From NCBI GenBank assembly GCA_029203105.1, contig CP119318.1:4726501-4790500 (forward strand): DNA of 64,000 nucleotides. The letters run 5' to 3'. This DNA is from Candidatus Kaistia colombiensis (GTDB taxonomy: Bacteria > Pseudomonadota > Alphaproteobacteria > Rhizobiales > Kaistiaceae). Made by a program: the position numbers and the translations under genes. Below are positions 44,564 to 53,690 of the stretch, piece by piece. Position 1 is the stretch's first letter; every line of letters begins with the position of its first letter. The notes under the pieces are model-generated. The model saw only the letters and a program-made list of their open reading frames with translations, did not search any database and was not told where the DNA came from.

Positions 44564-46486
44564 TCAGACCTGCGGCTGCGGCTCCAGGCCGGTGTCGCCC
44601 TTCGGGCGCGGACCGCGCGTGGTCGGCACCACCGACGGACGCGACGGCGGAACATCGTCGCCCGTGTCGCGAATCGGCGGTTGGCCCTCGAGCAGGTTCT
44701 TGATCTCCTCGCCGCTCAGCGTCTCGTATTCGAGCAGCGCCTCAGCGACGGCGACGAACTTGTCGCGGTTCTCGGTGATGAGACGGCGAGCCTCGCTCTC
44801 ACCTTCCTCGATCAGCTTGCGCACTTCCTCGTCGATGATCTTGGCCGTCTCGTCCGAGATGTTGGTCGACTGCGACACCGAATGGCCGAGAAAGACCTCC
44901 TGCTCGTTCGAACGGTAGCGCACACGGCCGAGGCGTTCCGACATGCCCCACTCCATCACCATGGAGCGCGCCAGGCTGGTCGCCATCTGGATATCGCCCG
45001 AGGCGCCGGTCGTCACCTTCTCCGGACCGAAGGTCAGGATCTCGGCCTCGCGACCGCCGAACAGCATGATCAGGCGCGACTTGGCCTTCTCATAGGTCCA
45101 GTTGTAGCGATCGGATTCGGGCAGCGTCATCACCATGCCCAGCGCACGGCCGCGCGGAATGATCGTGGCCTTGTGGATCGGGTCGATCGTGCCGGCGAGC
45201 AGCAGCGCGATGATCGCGTGGCCGGCCTCGTGATAAGCGGTGTTGCGCTTCTCCTCGGCCGTCATGGCCATGGACTTGCGCTCGGCGCCCATCATCACCT
45301 TGTCCTTGGCGTCCTCGAACTCCGCCATGGTGACGATGCGCTTGTTGCGGCGAGCCGCCAGCAAGGCACCTTCATTGACCAGGTTCATCAGATCGGCGCC
45401 GGAGAAACCGGGCGTGCCACGGGCCAACGTCCTCAGGTCGACGTCGGGCGCCATCGGCACCTTGCGCGCATGCACCTTCAGGATCTTTTCGCGGCCGACG
45501 ACGTCGGGGTTCGGGATCATGACCTGGCGGTCGAAACGGCCGGGACGCAGCAGCGCCGGATCCAGCACGTCGGGACGGTTGGTCGCCGCGATGATGATCA
45601 CGCCTTCGTTCTGTTCGAAGCCGTCCATCTCCACGAGCAGCTGGTTCAGCGTCTGCTCGCGCTCGTCATTGCCGCCGCCGAGGCCGGCGCCGCGATGACG
45701 GCCGACCGCGTCGATCTCGTCGATGAAGATGATGCAAGGCGAGTTCTTCTTCGCCTGCTCGAACATGTCGCGCACGCGGGACGCGCCGACACCGACGAAC
45801 ATTTCGACGAAGTCGGAACCCGAGATGGTGAAGAACGGCACATTGGCTTCGCCGGCAACGGCGCGGGCCGTCAGCGTCTTACCGGTACCCGGAGGACCGA
45901 CCAGAAGGACACCGCGCGGAATCCGGCCACCGAGACGCTGGAACTTCTGCGGGTCGCGCAGGAACTCGACAATCTCCTGCAGATCTTCCTTGGCCTCGTC
46001 GACACCGGCGACGTCGTCGAAGGTGACGCGGCCATGCGCTTCCGTCAGCAGCTTGGCCTTGGACTTGCCGAAGCCCATCGCCTTGCCGCCGGCGCCGCCC
46101 TGCATCTGGCGCATGAAGAAGATCCAGACCGCGAGGATCAGGAACATCGGGAACCACGAGATCAGCACGCCGATCAGCGAGGTGCCGCCTTCGGTCGGCG
46201 GCTTCGCGGTGATCGAGATGTTCTTGTTCTCGAGGCGCTTGACCAGATCCGCGTCATTCGGCGCGAAGGTCTGGAAACTCGCATTGTCGGTGTAGCTGCC
46301 GGAAATCTGCTGCCCGGCGATGACGACGCTGCGGACGCGGCCGCTGTCGACGTCGCTCAGGAACTGCGAATAGGCAATATCCTGGCCGGCGGCACGCGGT
46401 CCCGGGTTCTGGAACAGGTTGAACAAGGCGATCAGCAGCAGGCCTATGATGACCCACACTGCGAAGTTGCGAAAATTCGCGTTCAT
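44564..46486 (-). CDS. ftsH: ATP-dependent zinc metalloprotease FtsH
   Basis: This 640-residue membrane AAA protease degrades sigma-32 and misfolded membrane proteins. There are two N-terminal spans (about 9-25 and 100-120), Walker A GPPGTGKT near residue 199, Walker B FIDEIDAVGRHRGAG, the SRH region, and the zinc site YHEAGHAI near residue 418. The C-terminus is Pro/Gly/Arg-rich. In this window its likely substrate RpoH is also encoded. tilS lies 138 bases upstream on the same strand. Confidence 0.98.
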   Translation of the reverse strand: MNANFRNFAVWVIIGLLLIALFNLFQNPGPRAAGQDIAYSQFLSDVDSGRVRSVVIAGQQISGSYTDNASFQTFAPNDADLVKRLENKNISITAKPPTEGGTSLIGVLISWFPMFLILAVWIFFMRQMQGGAGGKAMGFGKSKAKLLTEAHGRVTFDDVAGVDEAKEDLQEIVEFLRDPQKFQRLGGRIPRGVLLVGPPGTGKTLTARAVAGEANVPFFTISGSDFVEMFVGVGASRVRDMFEQAKKNSPCIIFIDEIDAVGRHRGAGLGGGNDEREQTLNQLLVEMDGFEQNEGVIIIAATNRPDVLDPALLRPGRFDRQVMIPNPDVVGREKILKVHARKVPMAPDVDLRTLARGTPGFSGADLMNLVNEGALLAARRNKRIVTMAEFEDAKDKVMMGAERKSMAMTAEEKRNTAYHEAGHAIIALLLAGTIDPIHKATIIPRGRALGMVMTLPESDRYNWTYEKAKSRLIMLFGGREAEILTFGPEKVTTGASGDIQMATSLARSMVMEWGMSERLGRVRYRSNEQEVFLGHSVSQSTNISDETAKIIDEEVRKLIEEGESEARRLITENRDKFVAVAEALLEYETLSGEEIKNLLEGQPPIRDTGDDVPPSRPSVVPTTRGPRPKGDTGLEPQPQV

Positions 46487-46624
46487 CAGAATCCCTTCAA
46501 GGGCAGGTTTGCGGCCGAGATGCCGCCCATTTGAAAGCTAAGATAGGTGGCCCGGCCGCTGAAGCCAATATGAGCTATGGCAATCAAAGCGCGGAAAATG
46601 CGGCAATGGTTTAGATCCGACCGC

Positions 46625-47944
46625 TCAATCGGCGGACCGGACCGGCTCCAGCATCCGCGCCGCAACCAGGGATTTCACCTCGAAGGCGACGCCGAGCGCC
46701 GTCTCCGCCGCCACGCAAAGCCCCGGAACCGCAACGATTTCGCCATTCCGCCGCAAGGCCGGCAGCGCTTCGATGGCGCGCGGCATGCCCTTCGGCACGC
46801 AGATGGCAAATTGTCGCCGTCCCTCCGGTCCCAGCGCGCCGATGGTAAACGTCCCCGCTCCCGCGAGGGTGAGCCAAACCGCGAAGCGACCGTCCCAGAC
46901 GCCTGCCAGGCCGCTATCGGCCGGGATTTCCGCCAGGCCCTCCCGCCCAAATTCGCGCTGGAAGCGAAAGGCGCCCTGCCGGTGGTCGATCACCACGCCG
47001 GCGAGCGTGCGCGCCAGCTTGCCGCCGGGCTCGCCCGCCGGAGCCTCCGCGGCGAGCCGCATCCCGGCTTCCAGCCCCTCCAGGCTATCCAGGCGCGGCA
47101 CATAGGCGGCGCCACCAACGGCGCGCAGGATGCGGGCGAGCGCCCGTAGCCGCACCTCCTCAGGTTCGCCGCGCCAGGCCTGCGCGTCGAGCCGGACGGC
47201 GCCCGTGGCGTCGACCGTCGCCGCCTGTCCGAACAGCTTCCCGACATAGGCGTCGAGCGCCGCGGCGGCGCGTCCGAGCCGGCGCGCCGTGGCGGCCAGC
47301 GTCGCGGCGTCGAGCCCCTCGGCCGCCAGCACCGGCATCAGCCGGCGAAGGCGAACCCGGTCGAAGCCCGGATCGGCATTGTGGGGATCCTCGACCGGCT
47401 CGAGGCCGGCGGCACGAACGACCGCCACCAGCCGCTCATGCGGCACGTCGAGCAGCGGGCGGACGAGGCGGACGCCGTCGCGCTCGACGTCGGCCGCCAT
47501 CGCGGCGAGGCCATAGACGCCGGATCCGCGCGCCAACCGCATCAGAAACGTCTCCGCCTGGTCGTCGCGATGATGCGCGGTGGCAAGATGGGTCGCGCCG
47601 GCCGCCCGCGCCGCCTCCAGCAGCAGCCCGTAGCGCGCCGCGCGGGCCGCCGCCTCGACGCCGGAGGCAGGCACCGGGCCCTCCCAGCGCATCGACCGGA
47701 AGGCGAGCCCGTAACGCTTGGCGACGTCGCCGACAAAGGCCGATTCGGCGGCCGATTCGGGACGAAGGCCATGATCGACATTCAGCACCAGCAGATCGGG
47801 GCCGGCGGCGCGAGCCGCGCGCCATCGCTGCGCGAGAAGAAGCAAGGCGAGGGAATCGGCGCCGCCGGAGACAGCAAGGGCCAGTCGCTTCACCGCGGCA
47901 AACGGCGCGAACCACGCTTCAAGCGCCATGTCGGTCGGCGCCAT
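46625..47944 (-). CDS. tilS: tRNA(Ile)-lysidine synthetase
   Basis: The 439-residue enzyme adds lysine to C34 of tRNA-Ile(CAU). The N-terminal PP-loop is LALAVSGGADSLALL, followed by LNVDHGLRPESAAE and ATAHHRDDQAETFLMRLARGSG. The C-terminal part is more diverged. The ATG at 47944, seven bases after the cpoB stop, is chosen because the longer frame (to 48001) overlaps cpoB. An ATG at 47929 is also possible. Confidence 0.94.
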   Translation of the reverse strand: MAPTDMALEAWFAPFAAVKRLALAVSGGADSLALLLLAQRWRAARAAGPDLLVLNVDHGLRPESAAESAFVGDVAKRYGLAFRSMRWEGPVPASGVEAAARAARYGLLLEAARAAGATHLATAHHRDDQAETFLMRLARGSGVYGLAAMAADVERDGVRLVRPLLDVPHERLVAVVRAAGLEPVEDPHNADPGFDRVRLRRLMPVLAAEGLDAATLAATARRLGRAAAALDAYVGKLFGQAATVDATGAVRLDAQAWRGEPEEVRLRALARILRAVGGAAYVPRLDSLEGLEAGMRLAAEAPAGEPGGKLARTLAGVVIDHRQGAFRFQREFGREGLAEIPADSGLAGVWDGRFAVWLTLAGAGTFTIGALGPEGRRQFAICVPKGMPRAIEALPALRRNGEIVAVPGLCVAAETALGVAFEVKSLVAARMLEPVRSAD

Positions 47945-47951
47945 TGACGCA

Positions 47952-48908
47952 TCAGCAGCTGGCACTGGCCTGTTCTTGCTTGACCCGCTGTAGCAGCGCA
48001 TTCGAGCTCTTCGGGTACTGCTTCAGTACCTCCGCAAAAGTGGCGCAGGCGGCTTCCCGCTGCTTGAGCCCGGCGAGCGACATGCCCAGCTTCAGCAGCA
48101 TGTCCGGCGCCTTGCCGCTCTTCGGATACTGCTTGTAGCCGGAGAGGAAGGCATCCGCCGAGCCACGATAATCCTGACGAGCGAAAAGGCTCTCGCCAAG
48201 CCAGTACTGGGCATCGGCCGCCAGTGCATCGCGCGGATATTGCTGCAGGAACTGGCGGAACGACGTCTCCGCCACATCATAATCACCCTTGAGCACAAGG
48301 CCATAGGCGGCGTCATAGTCCGCGCGCGCGCTGCCGGTAGGCGGCGGGGCCGCTCCGGCCGCCGCGCCGCCGCCCTGCGACAGGTCGATCGGCGCGTTCG
48401 GGTCGAGCGTCAATTGGCCGAGCGCGCGCGGCGGCGCGCCCTGCCCTGCCGGCACGGCGCCTTGCATCTCGCCATCGGTCGATCCGATCGCCTGACTGAT
48501 CGGATCGCCGCCCGTCGCCGGTGCCTGGGCAGCGGCCGGCGCCGGCATGCGCGCCCGAAGCGGCGGGGCCTCCGAGCGCTTGCCCGCGGCATCCGCGGCG
48601 CCCTGGCCTCCCTGGGCCCGGTTCAGCTGCTCCTGCAACTGGCGTACCTGGAAGGTGAGCTGCTCGATCTGCCCGGTCATCTCGCGCATCTGCTGTTCGA
48701 TGCGGTCCATGCGCAGGCCGGTCTGGCCCTCGTTCTGGCCCGGCTGCGCCGGCTGATATCCGCCGTCGCCGACATTGCCGGGCGGGGCCTGCTCTTCGGA
48801 GCCGCGCTTCATCCGGTCGAAGAGCCCGGCATCGGCCGGCCCCGTCGAGGCGAAGCTCAGCCCGACGGCGAGAAGCATCGCGGTCAGGATCGGAAGTCTC
48901 TGTTTCAT
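47952..48908 (-). CDS. cpoB: Cell division coordinator CpoB (YbgF, Tol-Pal associated)
   Basis: The 318-residue periplasmic protein has a signal peptide (about residues 1-27), a trimeric coiled coil (MDRIEQQMREMTGQIEQLTF then QVRQLQEQLN), a Pro/Ala linker and C-terminal TPRs beginning DYDAAYGLVLKGDYDVAETS. CpoB links peptidoglycan synthesis to the Tol-Pal machine during constriction. The ATG at 48908 (MKQRLPILT) gives the signal peptide. It sits last in the tolQRAB-pal-cpoB order, with tilS seven bases downstream. Confidence 0.92.
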   Translation of the reverse strand: MKQRLPILTAMLLAVGLSFASTGPADAGLFDRMKRGSEEQAPPGNVGDGGYQPAQPGQNEGQTGLRMDRIEQQMREMTGQIEQLTFQVRQLQEQLNRAQGGQGAADAAGKRSEAPPLRARMPAPAAAQAPATGGDPISQAIGSTDGEMQGAVPAGQGAPPRALGQLTLDPNAPIDLSQGGGAAAGAAPPPTGSARADYDAAYGLVLKGDYDVAETSFRQFLQQYPRDALAADAQYWLGESLFARQDYRGSADAFLSGYKQYPKSGKAPDMLLKLGMSLAGLKQREAACATFAEVLKQYPKSSNALLQRVKQEQASASC

Positions 48909-49001
48909 GGCCCATCCGTTGAGGGATCGTCGCGGCTTGCCCCACCGCATTGCATCTCGGTCTATCTGATGGGCTTGAGTTCGGCCAAATTGCGGCGTCG
49001 C

Positions 49002-49032
49002 ACAAACAGAAACGGCGGCCCGAGGGCCGCCG
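49002..49032 (-). terminator. Intrinsic terminator of pal
   Basis: Minus-strand stem CGGCGGCC/GGCCGCCG with loop CTCG, then TTTCTGTTTG, 30 bases after the pal stop. It separates pal from cpoB. Confidence 0.82.
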
Positions 49033-49061
49033 CTTCCGTCAAACCGTATGGTGGACAGCGA

Positions 49062-49580
49062 TCACGAGCCGGCGTTGTTCAGCACGGTGACGGCACGACG
49101 GTTCTGCGACCAGCAGGAAATGTCGTTGCAAACGGCAACAGGCCGTTCCTTGCCGTAGGAGATCGTGCGGATGCGGGCCGGATTGATGCCACGCGACGCC
49201 AGATAGTTCTTGGTGTTGGTGGCGCGACGGGCGCCGAGTGCAATGTTGTACTCACGCGTGCCGCGCTCGTCGGCATGGCCTTCGACCGTGACCTGGTAGC
49301 GCGGATACTGCTGCAGCCACTGAGCCTGCTTGTCGAGGGTCGCGCGGTTCGCGGCCGAGATCTCGGTCTGGTCGGTCGTGAAGAAGATGCGGTCGCCGAC
49401 ATTGACGACGAAATCCTGGGCGCTGCCCGGGGTCGCCGAACCGATGCCGCCGGAACCGTAACCGCCGGCGCCGCCAGCGCCACCGGCGCCGGGCTTGTTG
49501 GCGCAAGCTGCCAGGGCAAGCGCTGCACCGAGGAACACGACGAACTTGGCGCCGCGCAAAATGGGGTGAGTATTCGTCAT
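49062..49580 (-). CDS. pal: Peptidoglycan-associated lipoprotein Pal
   Basis: The 172-residue outer-membrane lipoprotein has lipobox LAAC (Cys near residue 26) after a short signal peptide, a Gly/Ala linker, and an OmpA-like peptidoglycan-binding domain (VEGHADERGTREYNIALGARR, NYLASRGINPARI). It anchors the outer membrane to peptidoglycan and binds TolB. AAGGAG precedes the ATG at 49580. A terminator follows. Confidence 0.96.
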   Translation of the reverse strand: MTNTHPILRGAKFVVFLGAALALAACANKPGAGGAGGAGGYGSGGIGSATPGSAQDFVVNVGDRIFFTTDQTEISAANRATLDKQAQWLQQYPRYQVTVEGHADERGTREYNIALGARRATNTKNYLASRGINPARIRTISYGKERPVAVCNDISCWSQNRRAVTVLNNAGS

Positions 49581-49785
49581 GAAGATAACTCCTTGTCCAC
49601 CATACTCGGACATGACGCGGTCTTAGCAGCCCGTTGGTTAAGCACGGGTTCAAAAACGTGGTTGAGAGGAGGTTAACGCCGTTGCCGTTCGAGCCAGACG
49701 GTGCCGGAAAACGCTAGGCCACACCTGGATTCCCACATGCCTAACGAGGGGCGGGAACATGATTACCGAAATACGCACGGCGATG

Positions 49786-49817
49786 AAAAAAGCCGCCGGC
49801 GCGGGGCGCCGACGGCT
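49786..49817 (-). terminator. Intrinsic terminator of tolB
   Basis: Minus-strand stem AGCCGTCGGCGC/GCGCCGGCGGCT (one mismatch) with a three-base loop, followed by TTTTTTCATCG, 20 bases after the tolB stop. pal therefore probably has its own promoter in 49581-49785. Confidence 0.88.
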
Positions 49818-49837
49818 TGGAAACTACCCACTCGATC

Positions 49838-51217
49838 TCAGTTGATCAAGGGCGACCAGGCGGGATCCGACCCGAAAGCGGGGGTCGGCACCTTGAACTC
49901 GTTGTAGCCGGTCAGATCGACCGACCAGAGCTGCGGCCCGCCATTCGCGCCAGGCGTGTCGCGGAAGAACATCAGCACGCGGCCGTTGGGCGACCAGGTC
50001 GGGCCTTCGTTGTGAAAGCCTTCCGTCAGAATGCGCTCGCCGGAACCGTCCGGCTTCATCACGCCGATGGCGAAACCGCCGGACGACTGGCGCGTGAAGG
50101 CGATCAGATCGCCGCGCGGCGACCAGACCGGGGTCGAGTAGGAACCCTGGCCGAACGAGATCCGCTGCGGGTTGGAGCCGTCGGCGCCCATCACGTAGAT
50201 CTGCTGGCTGCCGCCGCGATCCGAGGTGAACACGATGCGCGAGCCATCCGGTGCGTAGGAGGGGCTGGTGTCGATCGAGGCCGAATTGGTCAGCCGCGTC
50301 GTCCGGCGCGAGCGCAGGTCCATCGCATAGATGTTGGCGTTGCCCTGGTCCTCGAAGCTCATGACGATGCGCTGGCCGTCCGGCGAGAAGCGCGGCGCGA
50401 AGGTCATGCCCGGGAAATTGCCGACCAGCTCGCGCTGCCCGGTCTCGATGTTGAGCAGATAGACCCGCGGCTGGTCGGAGCCGTAGGACATGTAGACCAC
50501 TTCCTGCGCCGAGGGATTGAAGCGCGGCGTCAGCACCAGGTCGTTACCGCGCGTCAGGTAGCGCGAATTGGCGCCGTCCTGGTCCATGATGGCGAGGCGC
50601 TTGACGCGCTTGTCCTTCGGGCCGCTCTCGTCGACATAGACGACGCGGCTGTCGAAATAGCCCTGCTCGCCGGTCAGACGCTCATAGATCGCGTCGGCAA
50701 TGATGTGGGCGACGCGGCGCCAGTTTTCCGGCGTCGTGTAGAACTGCTGGCCCGCCATCTGCTGGCCGGCATAGATGTCCCAGAGGCGGAACTCGGCCCG
50801 CAGACGGCCATCCGACTGGCGGGTGACGCCGCCGGTGACCAGGCCCTGCGCCTTGATCACCGTCCAGCTCTGGAAGTTCGGCGTCTGGTTCGGGTTGCTG
50901 ATCTTCTCGATGAACGAGGCCGGATCGAGCGGCAGGAAGAGGCCCGAACGCTTCAAATCAGCCGCGATGACGCCGGAGACGTCGGCCGCGAGCTGCGCAT
51001 CCTGCGGCGTACCGCCGATGAAGGTCGGGATGGCGATCGGCAGCGGCTGGACATTTCCCTGCGTCACGTCGAGCTCGATCAGGGCCTCGGCGCGCTGGGT
51101 GAACGGGACAGTCGCCACCACGAAGGCAGCGGCGAAAAGCAGGGCCGCTCCGAAGGACATTCGGGCTAGGCGGCGCGGACCGGCCGCGGCGCCTTTGTCG
51201 GGGGCGTGAACCGTCAT
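49838..51217 (-). CDS. tolB: Tol-Pal system protein TolB
   Basis: The 459-residue periplasmic protein has a signal sequence (about residues 1-45, longer than usual), an N-terminal alpha/beta domain (IPTFIGGTPQDAQLAADVSG) and a six-bladed beta-propeller with repeated FSPDGQRIVMSFEDQGN- and YAPDGSRIVFTSDRGGS-type blades. TolB shuttles between TolA and Pal. AGGAAC precedes the ATG at 51217. It is 82 bases downstream of tolA. Confidence 0.96.
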   Translation of the reverse strand: MTVHAPDKGAAAGPRRLARMSFGAALLFAAAFVVATVPFTQRAEALIELDVTQGNVQPLPIAIPTFIGGTPQDAQLAADVSGVIAADLKRSGLFLPLDPASFIEKISNPNQTPNFQSWTVIKAQGLVTGGVTRQSDGRLRAEFRLWDIYAGQQMAGQQFYTTPENWRRVAHIIADAIYERLTGEQGYFDSRVVYVDESGPKDKRVKRLAIMDQDGANSRYLTRGNDLVLTPRFNPSAQEVVYMSYGSDQPRVYLLNIETGQRELVGNFPGMTFAPRFSPDGQRIVMSFEDQGNANIYAMDLRSRRTTRLTNSASIDTSPSYAPDGSRIVFTSDRGGSQQIYVMGADGSNPQRISFGQGSYSTPVWSPRGDLIAFTRQSSGGFAIGVMKPDGSGERILTEGFHNEGPTWSPNGRVLMFFRDTPGANGGPQLWSVDLTGYNEFKVPTPAFGSDPAWSPLIN

Positions 51218-51299
51218 GGTGCTGTTCCTGTAATCCAAATCTTCTGTGCTGGTTCGGTTGTGACCGAAGATAACGGCAGAGCAGTGACGACGGCGATTC

Positions 51300-52289
51300 T
51301 CATCCTTGCGGGGAGAATCGCATCTGCACCTCGCTCCAGAGATCATACTTCTCGACCGGCAGCTGATACGGACCGCACTGGAGAACGGCGCCGACCGCTC
51401 TATCCGCTGCGACCGTGCCATACTGGCTGGCCGGATATTGCTGGATCGACGGCACGCCGTTGACGGTACCGTCCTGGTTGAGCTTGAAGCGGATCGTCAC
51501 CGTCACGTCCTTCGGATCCGTCCAGCCGACCGGAATGTTCCAGCAACGCTGGATCTGCGCACGCAGCGCATCGATCTCGCTCTGCGTCATCGTCGCGCTC
51601 GGATTGCGCGCCTCTTCCGCACCGAAGGATTCCTGTTCCTGGCTTCGCGTCTCGCCGCCGGTCGGCTTGGACTTGTCCAGCAGCGCTGCGATGCGGTCCG
51701 GATCGAAATCGGACGGCGTCGTGCTCTGCGACGGCTGCTTGGCGGGCTTGTCCGGCTGCTTCTTCGGCGCTTCCGCGGTTTCAACCGGCTTCGGCGGCTG
51801 CGGCTTTACACGCGGCTTGGGCGCGGGCTGAGGCGGCGTGGCCTCGGCCTCCTTCGGCGCCGGCGCGGCATCCGGAGTCGGCTCGGGCTTCGCCTCGGCC
51901 GGTGCCGGCTTGGCGGGCTCGGGCTTCGGCGGCTCGGGCGGTGCCGGCGTCGGCTCAGGCGGCGTCGGCGCGGGAGGCGTCGGTTCCGACTTGGGCTGCG
52001 GCGGTGGTGGCGGAGGGGGCGGCGGCGTTGCCGGCTGCGCAGGCTTGGGCGGCGTCGGCGACGGCTTCGGCGTCTCCTTTTCCGAAGGCTTGTTCGGAGA
52101 AGGCTTGTTCTTGACCTCGGCGGTCTTCTTGCCCTTCTGCAGGCTGGTCAGCTCGGCGATCGGCACCAGTTCGACCGGCATCGATTCAACCATGGTCGCG
52201 TCGAACGGCTTGTTGTCAGGCAGCCCAAAGAGCCCCAAGGCGAGGATCGAAAGGTGGGCAGCGGCGGAAAAGGCGAGCCCGACGCGCAT
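51300..52289 (-). CDS. tolA: TolA-like energy-transducing protein
   Basis: The 329-residue inner-membrane protein has an N-terminal membrane helix (SAAAHLSILALGLFGL), a very long Pro/Lys/Glu/Ala-rich periplasm-spanning arm (about 55-215) and a C-terminal TonB/TolA-type domain (LRAQIQRCWNIPVGWTDP; VTIRFKLNQDGTV). It transmits proton-motive force from TolQR to TolB-Pal. It starts 3 bases after the tolR stop. Proline content is unusually high compared with the Ala-rich TolA of enterics. Confidence 0.92.
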   Translation of the reverse strand: MRVGLAFSAAAHLSILALGLFGLPDNKPFDATMVESMPVELVPIAELTSLQKGKKTAEVKNKPSPNKPSEKETPKPSPTPPKPAQPATPPPPPPPPPQPKSEPTPPAPTPPEPTPAPPEPPKPEPAKPAPAEAKPEPTPDAAPAPKEAEATPPQPAPKPRVKPQPPKPVETAEAPKKQPDKPAKQPSQSTTPSDFDPDRIAALLDKSKPTGGETRSQEQESFGAEEARNPSATMTQSEIDALRAQIQRCWNIPVGWTDPKDVTVTIRFKLNQDGTVNGVPSIQQYPASQYGTVAADRAVGAVLQCGPYQLPVEKYDLWSEVQMRFSPQG

Positions 52290-52292
52290 GGA

Positions 52293-52745
52293 TCAGCCGT
52301 CCGTCGCCTCGGTGACGAGACCGATGTTGCGATAGCCGGCGCTCGAGATGGCGCCCATCACCCGCATGATTGCGCCGTAATTGCTCGTCTTGTCGCCACG
52401 CACGAAGATGCGCTCCTCATAGCCATTGGCGGCGATCGCCTTCAGCTTCGGCACGATCTCGTCGAGCGGGATTTCGGTCTCCTGCAGGAAGATCTTGCCC
52501 TCGGCATTGATGCTGACGGAGATCGGATCCTTGTCGGCGGTCAGCGCCTTGGCCTGGCTCTGCGGCAGGTCAAGCGGCACGCCGGCCGTGAGCAGCGGCG
52601 CCGACACCATGAAGATGATCAGCAGCACGAGGATCACGTCGACGAAAGGCGTGACGTTGATCTCGCTCATGACGCCGGTCGAGCGCCGACGCCGGCGTCC
52701 GCCGCGTCCTCCGCCTCCCGACCGTCCGCCGACCGACATGCCCAT
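52293..52745 (-). CDS. tolR: Biopolymer transport protein TolR
   Basis: The 150-residue ExbD/TolR-family protein has a cytoplasmic Gly/Arg-rich head, then NVTPFVDVILVLLIIFMVSA with the proton-path Asp near residue 36, and a periplasmic domain (DKDPISVSINAEGKIFLQET). It works with TolQ as the proton-driven motor of Tol-Pal. It starts 3 bases after tolQ. Confidence 0.96.
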   Translation of the reverse strand: MGMSVGGRSGGGGRGGRRRRRSTGVMSEINVTPFVDVILVLLIIFMVSAPLLTAGVPLDLPQSQAKALTADKDPISVSINAEGKIFLQETEIPLDEIVPKLKAIAANGYEERIFVRGDKTSNYGAIMRVMGAISSAGYRNIGLVTEATDG

Positions 52746-52748
52746 GGT

Positions 52749-53459
52749 TCAGGCCCTCTCGTCGATCTGGCGCGACAGGATGGCGGAGAATTCGTCCGCG
52801 AAGCCTTCCAGGCGCGACGAGATCTTGCCGGCCGAGCTTGCGAGCTTGTTGTAGGCGATAACCGCGGGAATGGCGGCGAACAGGCCGATCGCGGTTGCCA
52901 TCAGGGCCTCGGCGATACCGGGCGCCACGACGGCGAGCGACGTGTTCTTGGAAGCGGCGATCGCCTGGAACGACGACATGATGCCCCAGACCGTGCCGAA
53001 CAGACCGATGAACGGACCGGCGGCGCCGACGGTGGCGAGGAACAGCAGGCGGCTTTCGAGCCGTTCGGCCTCGCGCGACAGCGTCACGTCGAGCACCTTG
53101 TCGATGCGCATCTGCAGGCCCATCGGCGAGCGGGCGCCGGATTCGAACGAGCGCTTCCATTCGCGCATCGCGGCGACGAAGAGCGCCGCCATCGAGGTGG
53201 CCGGACGGGCCGAGATCGAGCGATAGAGCTCTTCGAGCGACTGGCCGGACCAGAACACCTTCTCGAAGCGGTCCATCTGGCGACGGACGCGGCCGAACAG
53301 CAGCACCTTGTCGATGATGATGGCCCAGCTCCAGATCGAGGAGACGAGCAGACCGAGCATCACCAGCTTGACGACGATATGCGCCTGCCAGAACAGGGAC
53401 AAAAGCGACAGACTTGCCGGCGCGTCGAGCGCTACCTGGCCCACGTCGACCGGATTCAT
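52749..53459 (-). CDS. tolQ: Proton channel protein TolQ
   Basis: The 236-residue protein has three membrane spans (about 18-40, 132-154 and 170-190), with GAAGPFIGLFGTVWGIMSSF in the second and APGIAEALMATAIGLFAAIP in the third, the MotA/TolQ/ExbB signature. ATG at 53459 (MNPVDVGQ) follows GAGAGG; the longer frame to 53606 is rejected. It is the first gene of tolQRAB, with a 231-base upstream gap to ybgC holding an 11-base inverted repeat. Confidence 0.96.
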   Translation of the reverse strand: MNPVDVGQVALDAPASLSLLSLFWQAHIVVKLVMLGLLVSSIWSWAIIIDKVLLFGRVRRQMDRFEKVFWSGQSLEELYRSISARPATSMAALFVAAMREWKRSFESGARSPMGLQMRIDKVLDVTLSREAERLESRLLFLATVGAAGPFIGLFGTVWGIMSSFQAIAASKNTSLAVVAPGIAEALMATAIGLFAAIPAVIAYNKLASSAGKISSRLEGFADEFSAILSRQIDERA

Positions 53460-53597
53460 TCGCTTTACAACCTCTCGGAGTTGATCTCTCGCATCTCGCA
53501 GCAAGCGAGGACAGGACGCGGTACCTGGCGACGATCCCCGCCTCGGAACAAGTCCTTGCAAGCATCGGGCCGGATACAACAATCCGATTGGCTGTCT

Positions 53598-53625
53598 CGC
53601 CCTCAAATTTGTTCATTTGAGGGCG
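53598..53625. promoter_or_regulatory. Perfect 11-base inverted repeat upstream of tolQ
   Basis: CGCCCTCAAAT (53598-53608) and ATTTGAGGGCG (53615-53625) are separated by six bases. No U tract follows on the minus strand, so an intrinsic terminator for ybgC is unlikely; on the plus strand TTTT follows but no gene ends there. It lies about 140-165 bases upstream of tolQ and may be an operator. Confidence 0.6.
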
Positions 53626-53690
53626 TTTTGGCCAGTTCGCCCATGCTGTCGCGACGCCTTCTCTATAGCGTCGGCATGGTTAAGCAATGG

